64,000 bases of DNA, taken from assembly GCA_009746045.1 (NCBI GenBank), contig RPFO01000041.1:5140920-5204919 (forward strand), read 5' to 3'. Below the pieces are notes generated by a model. The model was not told where the DNA came from. It did not search any database and saw nothing but the letters and a program-made list of their open reading frames with translations. The position numbers were made by a program, and so were the translations under genes. Shown piece by piece: positions 1-9,784 of this stretch (its first letter is position 1; every line of letters starts with the position of its first letter). Source of the DNA: Mesostigma viride. Its lineage: Eukaryota > Streptophyta > Mesostigmatophyceae > Mesostigmatales > Mesostigmataceae.

Positions 1-1164
1 ACACTCGCGCACGTACGTCTCAATGTACTCTCGCATGCCTGGCCAATAGAAGTTCTTTCGGGCCCGTGGCAGCAAGCGGTGGATCCCTTGGTGGCCACCG
101 GCGAGAGAGTCATGGAGCTCATGGAGCAGAGCCGCTCGACATAACTCCGGGACGTACAGGCGCCAGCAGTCTGGCCTCACCATGACATAGAGTCGCCCGT
201 CCTGGAACTTGCACGGGAGCTTGCCCATCTGCTTGGGGTGCGACCTGATTGCCTCTAAGGCCGCGGGCTCCGTGACAGTGAACCGACTAATCAACGTCTC
301 CAGGACAGAAGTGATCGTGTACGTGTCCGCCTCCTCCTCAAGGGTTTGGTGCACGTACTCCGAAAAAATGGTAGGGGGCCCGATGCGCTGCAGGTGAAAA
401 ATTCCCTGAGCCGGTACCACGTGGCTGAGTGGCACTCGTGACCGGGACCCCTCCCTTTCCCCGGGGGCGCGCACGTCCTCGCGCGCGGCCTCCCAGTCGG
501 GAGACAGGTCGTCCTGGGTCGTGCGACCGGTGTGGAACAGATAGCGACTGTGCAGCGACTTGTTGCGGGGCTGGGTGACTTCCCGCTCGTGCGTGATGTT
601 ATGCACGTCGGGGCCCTGCACTTGGTATTCGCTGACAGGACTCCAAAAGGAACCGTCAGGGAACCACACCACGCGACGCCGAATGCTAATGTCCACATCC
701 TGCGCGTCCAGCCAGTCGATGCCGATGATGATGTCGGCAGCTCCGAGCGGTGCGACCGTGGCTGTGAGCACCACAGGGATGCCTTGAATCACAGCCTTGA
801 TATCAACCCGACCAGGCGAGGGGCTCTTGCGACCATCTGAATAGGTCACATTCACCACTGTCGCATGTGGCCGGATGTCGTATCCTGCGCGACGCGCCAA
901 TGCCTCGTTGATGAACGACGTAGACGCACCCGTGTCCACCATGAACTGCACGTCCATGACGGTCTTGTCCTTGAGGTAGGGGTCTAATGCTGATCCCGGT
1001 ACAGCCAGACCTCCCCTAAAAAGGAGCAAGTTGCGGGTACCAGCCGGAGTTGCGCGCGTAGGCTGGTCGGAGCTCGCTGCGCTACCCGTGGCCGGCTGCG
1101 TGCTTGGGGCAGAGTCTCGCCCAAGGATGCATCCGCACTTGTATTCGCTACAAGCGGGGTGCGA
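1..1164 (-). CDS. pol fragment: retropepsin followed directly by integrase zinc finger
   Basis: I translated this strand from 1164 to 1 and found one open frame of 388 codons with no stop. The protease active site MVDTGAST is at about 942-919, and the flap-side motif ADIIIGIDWL typical of gypsy proteases is at about 738-709. After a spacer of about 190 residues comes the integrase N-terminal finger: HDS...GGHQG (114-85), then FYWPGM and a Cys at the window edge. The usual reverse transcriptase and RNase H between protease and integrase are absent. Either they were lost by an in-frame deletion, or this family places integrase before RT, as Gmr1-type gypsy elements do. The missing downstream sequence would decide. 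No start codon is assigned; the frame is closed upstream by TAG at 1167-1165. Confidence 0.85.
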
Positions 1165-1221
1165 CTATCTACTGTAACGACTGATTCTGCGCCCGCGCTG
1201 GTATTCGCTACCAACGGGGTG
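1141..1221. repeat. 21-bp direct repeat in the gag-pol spacer
   Basis: Two copies of a 21-bp sequence starting GTATTCGCTAC lie at 1141-1161 and 1201-1221, 60 bp apart, with about two mismatches. They sit in the stop-rich interval between gag and pol, so a small duplication may have helped to break the gag-pol frame. Confidence 0.6.
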
Positions 1222-1314
1222 TCCTTATCTAAGCTGTCTATCTGCCCGACGTTATTGACTTGCGCTACCTATCTACCTGTCCTACATCTACCTCTATCCG
1301 TGTAGGCAGGGACA

Positions 1315-3438
1315 CTACGCACGAGGAACGGAGGGCCGGGAGACCGCCTCGTTCGACCGCCCGGTCCACTCTTCCCCCTCTACCTCATCCTCCTCGTCGC
1401 CATGCCCATAGCCGGCGACCGCCTTGCCATCCATAACCCCCGAGGCGCCATTACCCGAGTCCTGTTGCTGTGAGAACAACTCATTCAACTCGCGGTTCAC
1501 CCGCTGGAACGAAGGACCCGTAGCGCGGGGCGTCTGGTGCTGCGTGGGACGCTGCCGGGCGTCCTGCAACTTGGCTGCGCGCTCGCCCGCGTTGCGAGGC
1601 CGGTCTGGGCGCCGTGCTTGTTCCGGGCGCTTACCGAAGGCAGGCCCGGAGAAACGGGGTGACGTCTGCTCGTCGCCACGATCGCGATCCCGTGGTGGTC
1701 GCGTGCAGTCCTTCTTGAGATGACCGACCTCGCCGCACCGGAAGCATCGCGCCTTGGACGCATCGATTGCATTGACCTGGGGCGCTTCATAGTCGCCGTC
1801 CTCCTGCTCGTGGTCGATAATGTCCTCAGAGGACCCATCTTGGTCCACCGTAGTGAAGTGGACGCGACGCGGTGCAGCACCAGCATGCCGATAGGTGACC
1901 GCTGCGCGGCGGCGTGCGAGCACATCTGACACCTTTAGAAGGTACTGCTGGATCTCGATCACATCCCACTGCTCCCACGGTATCTCAGCAAAGCGCTTTA
2001 GCACCTCATCTAGGAGTTCCGGACTCAGCGCCTCAATGAACCGCGCCCTATATTCGGTCCAGGTCAAGTCCTCAAGGCGAGCCGAGAATGCTTCAAACTC
2101 TGTCAGAAACTCGCGGAACGGCGTGGTGCCTTGGCGTAGCTTGGAAAAAGCCAGACGCTCGTGGAGCTTCCAGTCAGGGGGCACCAGCTTGCGCTCAATG
2201 CGCTCTAGTAGCTCCTCTACTGTGCGAGGGTACAAGCGCGACGCGACACTCTCACAGTTGAGTATGCCGACCACTGAGGGATCCATGCAGTTGGTGACGA
2301 CGTAGGAGATAAGAACCTCGGTAGCTAGCTCCCACCCATTGTGGTTGCACCACGCCCAGTAGATCTGTACCCACATACGCGTCCATTCGTCGATCTCGCG
2401 AGGGTTCATAGTCGCGCGCAGCTTGGGCACTGGTTTAAAGTCAGGCATGGGCGGCGCCTTAAACGCGTCGGCCCGAGGTCCGCCCACTGCGCGATACGGC
2501 GGAACATTAAAGATCGACAACGAGTCATCTGCCGATGCAGGCGCTGACCTAGTCGCGCTGCGTTGTAGCCAGACAGACGAGGGATGCGCGTAGCCAGGAT
2601 CACTGGGTGCCATGCGACTCAAGTTGAGGTTATTGCCATGCGACACGCTCGGCCGCGCAGGTCCGGCTGCTGGGACATTGCGCGCCGGATGGGACGACGC
2701 GGGCCCAGCCTCATCGTATACCGGCGGTGGAACCCTAGCCTCGTCCTGGGTCCACAGCGATGTCGCATTGGACTGCAGGTCACTGCCAAAAGAAACCCGT
2801 CGACCGCTCGCCCAGGGATGTTGTAATCGTTGGGCACGTTGCGCGTGATAATAGGCCGCGTTCTGACTAAGCGGACCAAACATCTGCGACCCGGTCGGCT
2901 GGCTTAGCGGCTGCTGCTGCTGCTGCAACGGCGGAAGCTGCTGCGGCTGCTGCCACTGTTGCTGCGGCGGCGGCGGTGGCTGCTGCTGCTGTACTGGCTG
3001 CTGCTGCCACTGCTGCGGCAACGGCTGTTGCTGTTCCGAATGCTGCTGTGGGGACTGCACTGGGTGCTGCTGCGGCTGCCCGGGCGGGCGTTGCTGCGGC
3101 TGCACTGACTGGTGCTGGGCTGCACTCGTGGGATTCGATCTGGGCCGGGTCTCATCACCTGCCCGTTCCATCAGCTGGTTATACTCAGCCTGCATTCGCT
3201 GCGGCTGGTATTCCTCCCTATTATCCATCCTATCCGCTCCTCGTGGCCTTCGCGGCTCACGGGAGGTACTAGCCAGCTCACCTGGGTGACCTACAGGACT
3301 GCCTTGCTGGTAGGACGAGCCCTGTTGTGATACCTCCTGTACTTGGTACTCTGGGCTGCCCTGCCTATCCAAGTCTGCACCTCCCTCCTCGGAATGACTC
3401 CTAGTCGTGCCGCGTACCTTCTTTTTACCCCGCGGCAT
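1315..3438 (-). CDS. gag: Gag polyprotein of LTR element E1
   Basis: This is the structural nucleocapsid/capsid precursor of the retrotransposon, about 707 residues. I chose the ATG at 3438 (MPRGKKKVRG), because the 29 residues before it read as non-coding leader. The N-terminal third is low-complexity and Gln/Pro-rich (plus-strand positions about 2905-3110). The middle (about 2440-1960) is a gag-like helical region containing the motifs FREFLTEFEAF and LSPELLDEVL. A CCHC zinc knuckle (CFRCGEVGHLKKDC) lies at residues 565-578, followed by an Arg/Pro-rich tail. Knuckle and order fit Ty3/gypsy Gag. The ORF is intact, which suggests a young copy despite the stops before pol. Confidence 0.9.
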   Translation of the reverse strand: MPRGKKKVRGTTRSHSEEGGADLDRQGSPEYQVQEVSQQGSSYQQGSPVGHPGELASTSREPRRPRGADRMDNREEYQPQRMQAEYNQLMERAGDETRPRSNPTSAAQHQSVQPQQRPPGQPQQHPVQSPQQHSEQQQPLPQQWQQQPVQQQQPPPPPQQQWQQPQQLPPLQQQQQPLSQPTGSQMFGPLSQNAAYYHAQRAQRLQHPWASGRRVSFGSDLQSNATSLWTQDEARVPPPVYDEAGPASSHPARNVPAAGPARPSVSHGNNLNLSRMAPSDPGYAHPSSVWLQRSATRSAPASADDSLSIFNVPPYRAVGGPRADAFKAPPMPDFKPVPKLRATMNPREIDEWTRMWVQIYWAWCNHNGWELATEVLISYVVTNCMDPSVVGILNCESVASRLYPRTVEELLERIERKLVPPDWKLHERLAFSKLRQGTTPFREFLTEFEAFSARLEDLTWTEYRARFIEALSPELLDEVLKRFAEIPWEQWDVIEIQQYLLKVSDVLARRRAAVTYRHAGAAPRRVHFTTVDQDGSSEDIIDHEQEDGDYEAPQVNAIDASKARCFRCGEVGHLKKDCTRPPRDRDRGDEQTSPRFSGPAFGKRPEQARRPDRPRNAGERAAKLQDARQRPTQHQTPRATGPSFQRVNRELNELFSQQQDSGNGASGVMDGKAVAGYGHGDEEDEVEGEEWTGRSNEAVSRPSVPRA

Positions 3439-3597
3439 GTTTACCAGTACCACATCCACAAGAGAAGGAAGGAAGGAGAGAGGAAGAAGGAGGAAAATGC
3501 CATGCACATGCCCACAAGCAATCAACCAAGCGACTGCCCTACGTTATTCTGCTAATGTAGCTATTATATAGTAAGCTATAATTAGTACTCTACTCCT

Positions 3598-4023
3598 CTA
3601 GAAACTAGGTGGCTGCCTAGGTGGGGTGCTGACAGTGAGTTGGCTGAACGTGACTGTGACAGCCTGTGTGTCCCCCGTCCTGCTCTCTACTGTTGCACTA
3701 TTGGGTGCACAGCTACGGCCCCTAGGCATTGGGCGAGTCCTAATCTCCTGAGGTGGTGCCTCTACGTGCAAGCCTACTGGACGTGTCATGTATTCCTGGA
3801 TAAACCTATCTGCTTCCCATGCTGTCTTGAATCCCTTAAAGATAGCCCTATGCCTATCCACTATATAGTTCTTGCAGTCTACCCAGCTATAGAAAATACC
3901 TACTTTCCCTGTGCCTCCATCATGTGCCACAGCATAGTAAAGTTGCCTAGATACATCACTATCCCAACCCCCAAGTCCATTATTATATCTATTATTATTT
4001 CTATTATTACTATTAGCCATCAC
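3598..4023 (-). CDS. Small protein with RNase H1 N-terminal (hybrid-binding / viroplasmin-like) domain
   Basis: 141 residues, starting at tandem Met codons (4023 or 4020). Residues about 28-80 carry the hallmarks of the RNase H1 N-terminal hybrid-binding fold: LYYAVAHDG, GIFYSWVDC, AIFKGFKT and EADRF, with conserved aromatic and Lys positions. In cellular RNase H1 this domain binds RNA-DNA hybrids, and the same fold occurs in the plant-virus viroplasmin family. The first 20 residues are Asn/Arg-rich and the C-terminus is Pro/Ser/Thr-rich. There is no RNase H catalytic domain. The ORF lies 160 bp upstream of gag on the same strand, inside the element leader, so it is probably an element-encoded accessory protein. 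A role in binding the reverse-transcription hybrid is inference. Confidence 0.75.
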   Translation of the reverse strand: MMANSNNRNNNRYNNGLGGWDSDVSRQLYYAVAHDGGTGKVGIFYSWVDCKNYIVDRHRAIFKGFKTAWEADRFIQEYMTRPVGLHVEAPPQEIRTRPMPRGRSCAPNSATVESRTGDTQAVTVTFSQLTVSTPPRQPPSF

Positions 4024-4735
4024 ACACGTTGTCTATTGCCAGCAGACAGAGATAGAAAAGAGAAAGGAACCTTTTTACCTCTAGTGTGTGACCTGTCACA
4101 GGGGGGGGATGCCAACTGGCTCTAATCTAATCACTATCACAGAAATCAGGAGCTTCGCGCCCCTAATTCCATACAAGAGGGTAGCCTCCGTGATAACTGC
4201 CCGCCTTTTCGCAAGGACGAAGCCACGGAAACCACCCTACCAGCGCCCACAGCTTTCGCAGCCAGGACGCTAGTCACAATACGTCACAGAAACGACAATT
4301 CACAAACAAAACAACAAGGAGGGGCACATCACCTCACTCCTACGCGTGCAGGTAAGAGAGACGGAGCAAGGCGGTTGGCTGCAAGCTACTACCACATACT
4401 GCATGACAAAACGTACCTTGGCGTTGCGCAGCCGACTTTCCTCCCTGGCTTGTGGCGCCGATTCCTTGTAGTGGTGCAGAGCCGAGCTCCCCGTCGGTGC
4501 CCAGTCGACAGGAGATGCTTCTAAGCCCTACCTATGACCGCCCTTTCAGCTAGACGATGCCGCCGTTCACCACAGCCAGTTCCCAGGCTGGCGGGTCGAA
4601 CTCGGCTTTCTATCTCACTAAATATTGGGCCGGTCCTGCGCAGGCCCTGCGCTATTAAGAATGCACCTAGCGGCTTAAACACAAGGGCTCTTCGCGAGCA
4701 CCTGTGGAAAACCTCTAGAACTACCTCCGATCCAG
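4024..4735 (-). promoter_or_regulatory. E1 leader with candidate tRNA primer-binding site
   Basis: About 710 bp without a convincing gene between the LTR and the small ORF. Immediately inside the LTR, reading leftward from 4735, is C-TGGATCGGAGG. The second element of this family has C-TGGTTATCGGAGG at the same place (6297-6284). A TGG start right after an LTR is what a primer-binding site complementary to a tRNA 3' CCA end looks like. The matching tRNA was not identified. Confidence 0.5.
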
Positions 4736-5416
4736 TGTTACGTCCCGAGCCGGACGGTGCGAAAGATCTAATCTAGTATAAGGTGCAGTTTAATAAGCCG
4801 GCATAGCCGCGCATCCGCGTACCGCGATAGCAAGCAAAGATCGCAGTAAATTGACTAACTGAGCAGCGGTTTATCCTCAGCTAGGCCTTATAGCATGATT
4901 AATTAATCTAGCTATATAACACGGCATGTCATGAGGCAAATGACATCCGGATTAGTGCCCCTTGGTCTGAGAGAGTCGTCAACACTCGTTTCATTAATCA
5001 TCAAACTCGTTTCATTAATTGGTCTGAGAGAGTCAATCGTCCTCAGACCAACTTCACCTAGTTGCGCTACCAAGCTGGCAAGTTGGTGTGCAGGCGCGCC
5101 GACATGCGCGCCGATCTTCCAGATACTGCCGTCAAGCCCCAATAGGTTCTGTATGACGTCTAGGGCCGGCCCGGCCCCTAGAAGATCTCGTACTTCTGGC
5201 TAGGCCCAAAATAACTGGTCCGAAACACACAAAGTACCAAATAAACACACGAAGTCCCGAACTTAGGACAAATTCCCAAATTAAGTCCCGAATTGAGTCC
5301 TATAGTCCGGCGGACTATGAAAGCGAGCTATCGAAAGTCCCAAACGAATAACAAATGACTTTCGACTTATTTATTGAAGGCATCGTTACGCCCATACAAA
5401 GGTTTGGGCCGTAACA
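4736..5416 (-). repeat. LTR 1 (5' LTR of E1), 681 bp
   Basis: On the plus strand it begins TGTTACGTCC and ends GGCCGTAACA, so it has short inverted ends TGTTACG/CGTAACA. It aligns along its length with the LTR at 6298-6935 plus 16762-16800. Shared blocks include GCGAAAGATCTA near one end, CCAAAATAACTGGTCCGAA, and AAGTCCCGAATTGAGTCC near the other. It is diverged from that LTR, so the two insertions are not recent duplicates. Confidence 0.8.
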
Positions 5417-5472
5417 GTATTATACATTATACACCTGGGCCGCGTACGATAGCGTATTGCGTATGATTATAC
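5416..5472. mobile_element. Remnant resembling the end of the hAT element at 18748
   Basis: The stretch with TATTATACATTATACACC and GCCGCGTACGA matches the reverse complement of the left end of the hAT element at 18748-20095. It stops before the terminal CAGTGATG, so only an inner part of that end is present. Confidence 0.45.
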
Positions 5473-6297
5473 ACCGGCGGCTGCAGTAGAGCGGCCCTTC
5501 CTCACAGAGCCCTTCCTCACATGCCATGTAGGGACGTAATGCATTATAGGCTAGCAGAAGCTTGCAAGCAGGAGAAAAGAAAAGCGGGGTTCCCCGGGAT
5601 ACCTCTAAGTGCAGTGACCTTTACCATAAACAAAACGAGGAAGAAGAACAGAGTCTATCACAGCACACGCCCGAGCTTTCCGCAAAACAAGGGCACATTA
5701 CGCTACTCCCCTACGCGGGGCACACAGAGGTAAACCCTGTCAACATAATCGGCCACAGACCGACGGTATCTACCCCAAGACCCGTTGCAGGTCACACAAT
5801 GATGGGCGCCTCCGCGACACCCACAGGCACAAACGACATATAAACGCCTACAGAGAGCACAACATTTAACATAAACCCCCTACGCGTGCAGTCCCGGAGA
5901 GAAGGCACGCGTCTAAGAAAAGAAACCTAAACTAGGTGACGTACCATCGTCAATATCGTTGAGAACCCCTGAGCTGGCCGCCACCTGGTGTCGTTGAAAG
6001 CCGGAGCTCTGGCCGCCACCAAGTGTCGTTGAAAACAGGGGTAATGGCAGCTATTGTCGCCTAGCCCTCACCACAGGGCCATGGCTGGCCCCGCCGAGTA
6101 TCCCGGACTGGCCGCTTGCTGTCTAGGTCGTCGTTGAATCCCTTACGGGCTGGCCGCCGACCTGTCAGCAATCGTTGAATACCGGAACCTCTAGATCTAT
6201 CTACACCAAGCTCCGCCTTGGTTTCCTAACTGGCTACACTAGCCCTCTCCGCGAGAGTTAGCTAACCTCTCCAGCACATTTTTCCTCCGATAACCAG
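5473..6297 (-). other. Leader of second LTR element E2
   Basis: No gene is visible. Parts align with the E1 leader: a purine-rich GAAAAG stretch followed by ACCTCTAAGTG, CTACGCG motifs, and a TCCTCCGA motif next to the LTR. This places it just inside the E2 5' LTR (LTR 2). E1 joins this leader at about 5416, so E1 inserted into E2, or the two became tandem by recombination. Confidence 0.55.
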
Positions 6298-6935
6298 TGT
6301 TACGTGCCAGCCCAGACACCTAGCCTGAGCTACGTAGCGAAAGATCTACCATGCCGGAATTAGGAAGATTCAAGGTGGCCTAATGCAGATTGCGCTTCAC
6401 GACTGGGGTCGTGAGGTATCTGGCACCGCGACTTGATGCCAAGCTAATTAATACACACTTATAATGGCTAGCAATACCAATTACAAATGGATAGTTGCCC
6501 CAGGTTTAATATGAAGGCGTCATCGCACTTTACATTCATCAAACCAAGAGGACGAGACTCTCGTCCTCGGACCAATTTCACCTAGGTCTGCCACTATAAA
6601 GCTGGCAAGGGGCGCCGACATGGCGCCGACCTTCCAAAGCATGCAGTCCACACAAGATCCTCGGGTCGACATCGACCCTCGCCTACAGAATCCACGCATG
6701 AGTACAATATATCTCAACTAGCTATAAAGTACGCAACGCGGCGCGACTGCACCGGCCCCTAGAAGATACACGCATACAACAACCTAGGCCCCAAAATAAC
6801 TGGTCCGAATCACACAAACTGTCATAGTTCCATACAAAAGTCTTGACCAAGGGACAATTCCCCAATTAAGTCCCGAATTGAGTCCCAAAGTCCTACGGAC
6901 TATGACAACAAGCCAAACTACATAATTTATTCCAT
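6298..6935 (-). repeat. LTR 2 (E2), left part, interrupted by a 9.8-kb DNA element
   Basis: Begins TGTTACG as LTR 1 does and follows it block by block to 6935, where a TIR element begins. The missing 39 bp of the LTR, ending CCCGTAACA, are at 16762-16800. Joined length is 677 bp against 681 bp for LTR 1, which supports a clean insertion. Confidence 0.85.
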
Positions 6936-6965
6936 TGGGTGGTTTTACCGGATTAGGATACATTT
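6936..6965 (+). repeat. Left TIR of large DNA element 1
   Basis: 30 bp, identical to the reverse complement of 16732-16761. The adjoining GGATACATTTG ... CAAATGTATCC can itself fold as a hairpin. Confidence 0.9.
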
Positions 6966-7039
6966 GCACGGCTTCAAATGTATCCTAAATGCACCATTGG
7001 CAAACATGGTTTCTGGACATGGTCAATATCATTCATATG

Positions 7040-7072
7040 TTTGGCAAGCATGATATGATCATGCTTGCCAAA
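7040..7072. repeat. Perfect 15-bp hairpin with 3-base loop
   Basis: TTTGGCAAGCATGAT, loop ATG, then the exact reverse complement. It lies about 100 bp inside the left end of large DNA element 1 and could be a subterminal binding site. From here to about 7850 I see no gene. Confidence 0.8.
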
Positions 7073-7854
7073 GATGTTGTCTCTTTTCATATTTCACACA
7101 TATATTATCGGCCTCGGCGTGCCATGCTTCCACGTTTGTTGTCTCTTTTCATATATTGTGAATATGATCAATAAAATTCCAAACATGACCATGTTGGAGA
7201 CTTCAAGTGGAGCATCATGATTACTGTTTTCACTATTACGTAACCCATGGTTCATGTTAACATGGCATAATGAGCAATCCTATTGACCCCATGACTAATG
7301 GTGAAGTTAATAAAGTTACATCGTGGCACGTCACTATAGCATCAAGTTGCATCATTGTGCATAAAGTAGTTTAGCACTGAGTTGGCATGCCAACACCAGG
7401 TACACTAAATAAATTAAAACCAGAATTGATAAACAACCCAGTATCCAAATACAGTATCCATATATATGCAGGTCGTACTACAGGTACAGCCACGGCTGCC
7501 ACGCGGCTTCTGCAGCGATCACGCTCTTTCTCCTAGACAATTGCTCTACTGGTCCCTACAGGTCGGTCGACTTGGACCATGATGCGTCAAGAACAGTTAA
7601 TTGACCGACTTAAACAAGATGTTTGTCTACATGCAGCTGTCTGCACCTAACTAACGCGAAACCGCGTGCTACCAAATATAGGGGCAAATGCATGAGTAAC
7701 ACATGTCAACGCACAACCGGTGGAAATCACGCGATACCAACCGCGGCAACAGTGGTGTGAACATAGCGGGCACTGACATGCAAAAAAGCACCAGCAGCGG
7801 CATCAGTAGCAAATTGTAGTAGCGGAACAATAGCCACTACATCAATGCAACAAC

Positions 7855-8222
7855 ACATCAGCCCAGCAACACAGCAGCAGCATGACCGTAGCACAGCAGC
7901 AGCACAACTGTAGCACATCAACACGGCCGCATAGCAGGAGCACAAGTCAGCGCAGCAGCAACTTAGTATGCCGATTCCTGAATTTCCTATCAGTGGACTA
8001 TAGTCCATTGATAGGAAATTCACTAATAGGCAGTACTAGCTCAGCAGCACGGCAGCAATGCAGCAGTGCATCAACACAGCAGCACGACAGCAATACATCA
8101 GCGGCACGGCAGCAATGCAGCAACACATCAGCACAATAGCACAGCAGCAGCACGGCAGCAATGCAGCAGCAATAGCATGGCAGCACAGCAGCAGCAGCAG
8201 CACATGAGCAGCTCAATGACAA
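7855..8222. repeat. CAG/CAC-rich imperfect repeat
   Basis: Irregular AGCAGCA-type units with interruptions such as GCAGCACGGCAGCAATG. Several frames are open on both strands only because the unit is a multiple of three. It directly follows the stop of the leftward gene at 8239. Confidence 0.75.
7980..8021. repeat. 42-bp near-perfect palindrome
   Basis: GAATTTCCTATCA followed by G or A, then TGGACTA and its mirror, with one mismatched position. It interrupts the CAG-rich repeat, so it may be a tiny foldback insertion. Confidence 0.75.
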
Positions 8223-8238
8223 CAACGCTGCTTGCGCT

Positions 8239-9769
8239 TCAGCAGTCGTCGTCGTCGTCATCGTCATCGGCAAGGATGAGCGCTCGCTTCCGACGCCGGG
8301 AGGCGCCTGCGTTGTTGTTCTCCGCCACAACGTCGCTGGGTGGAACCATCTCGCGCAATCGAGCCTCGGCCAGGGTGATATCCGGCGCTTGCAACGCAGG
8401 GACGACCACACCGGGGCACCCGCAGATCTGTGCCTCCAGCTCGTGGAGAGGCACGCAAGAAACCGCGTCCTCCTCCCAACGGGCACCCCAGTACATGGCT
8501 ACCATGTCGTTTTGCGTGTCGACAACAGCGACACGACCATGGTACCTGCCGTCCCGGCTTTCGGTGCGACCGTCCGCGGATGTCACACGCTCCGACGCCC
8601 AATGACACACGACTTGCCCTACGAGGTTGCGGCTGCCACTCTTGACCTGCAGCGTTACGCCTTCCCAGCATGCCTTCGCCATGCCGACGATGCCCTTCGA
8701 GCATTCAGCATCTTGCCACTTCACGACCGGGTGTTCCGCGTCATAGGGCACCTCCTTCAGCGCCTTTAGGCACTCCTTGGTGAGCTTTTCGTTCGCACCC
8801 AAGGAGACTCCATGGGGCGGCTGACCTCGCTTGCCCACCACTTGTGTCAAGACGAGGTCTGAGGCGGTGATGATCACCGTGTGCGCCGCAGTGGTTGGCG
8901 GATGGGGCCATTGCGCAATGTCTGTATTCCACGGGTGCCACGTGTCATGCAAATGCTTAGCGCGGTATACAAAGAGCTCAATAGAAGGTTGGCCGCCATC
9001 CTCCTTCGCAACCACCTCCTTGATGATGCCAACGAGGACTGGAGTCCACGTGAGCTTCGAGTTGCAGAGAATACCAGCTGAAGGGTGCCAGTATAGAACA
9101 GCGGAGCCTTTCTCAACGCCTTGCATGCGCTTCAAGTAAGCGACCTTGGCTGCCATGGCCCTGTCTTCTGCCGCCCATTCCTGCTGTGTGTGGCCATCAT
9201 GACGAACTCGGTCTACCAGCGGGGTGACGCGCACCGCCTCTGCGTCGACCAACGCCATGAAGTGCTCTTCTTGCGTCGGTGGTGGTTCAGGCGCTGCATC
9301 GTGCTCACGCAGGGCGGAGATGTCCGCGCGAGATGGCCACGGCAAAGGGCGCCACTCCTCAGGCACCTCCTCAGGGGCATGTGGGACTTGACTTGCGAAA
9401 AAAGGCCTTGTTTGGCTTGATGGTGTCGGGCGGAAAGTACCACTGCCAGATGCCATGGGGCAACTTCTCGACCCTTGTTTTGATCGACTCCAGCTCCTTC
9501 CCCAGAAACTCCATGTTCAATGGTGCGAAGGCTGGGGTGTCCTGCAACATCGGAATGCGGTCTGGATCCACAAGTCGGACGCCAAACAGCGGCCGCCCCT
9601 CCGCATCAAACCTGTATGGCTGTGTCATCGCCTTCCCGCACCGTGGCGCGCCTTCCTGTCGAGTCCCCGCGGGCTGCCACGGCGTCTTTTGGGACTCCGT
9701 GGTCCGGTAGGACAACCAGGTCTCTGTGTTGCCCTGTACCTGGAAGAAGACGGCGTGGTGCACCTTCAT
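8239..9769 (-). CDS. Tudor-like protein with basic patch and acidic tail (one frameshift)
   Basis: About 509 residues if one base is removed from the A6 run at 9398-9403. Upstream of it the reading is MKVHHAVFF...KAFF, and the next frame continues ASQVPHAPEEVPEEW to the stop at 8239. Two beta-barrel-like segments are visible. The first, about 9120-8940, contains VLVGIIKEVV and a Trp-rich WHPWNTDIAQW. The second, 8625-8400, runs LVGQVVC ... RYHGRV ... MVAMYWG ... ICGCPGVVVP and resembles Tudor/agenet chromatin-reader modules. The end is SRRRKRALILA followed by eight Asp and Cys, so it is probably nuclear. A homologous C-terminal half is encoded at 34316-34736 in the other large element. The frameshift may be an assembly error or an early lesion. 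A start further upstream cannot be excluded, because the GC-rich repeat there is open. I cannot name a known family. Confidence 0.7.
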
Positions 9770-9784
9770 TGAGCGACCGCGTTT

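Larger units (their letters stand above)
1..5416 (-). mobile_element. Ty3/gypsy-like LTR retrotransposon E1, partial
   Basis: Read leftward the element has a 5' LTR (5416-4736), a candidate primer-binding site, a leader, a small ORF with an RNase H1 N-terminal-like domain, gag, then protease and the start of integrase, which runs off the window at base 1. The CCHC knuckle in gag, the aspartic protease and the HHCC finger followed by WPGM in integrase place it with Ty3/gypsy elements. gag and pol share a reading frame but are separated by about 150 bases with several stops. The copy is therefore either decayed there or uses splicing or recoding. The 3' LTR lies outside the window. Confidence 0.85.
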
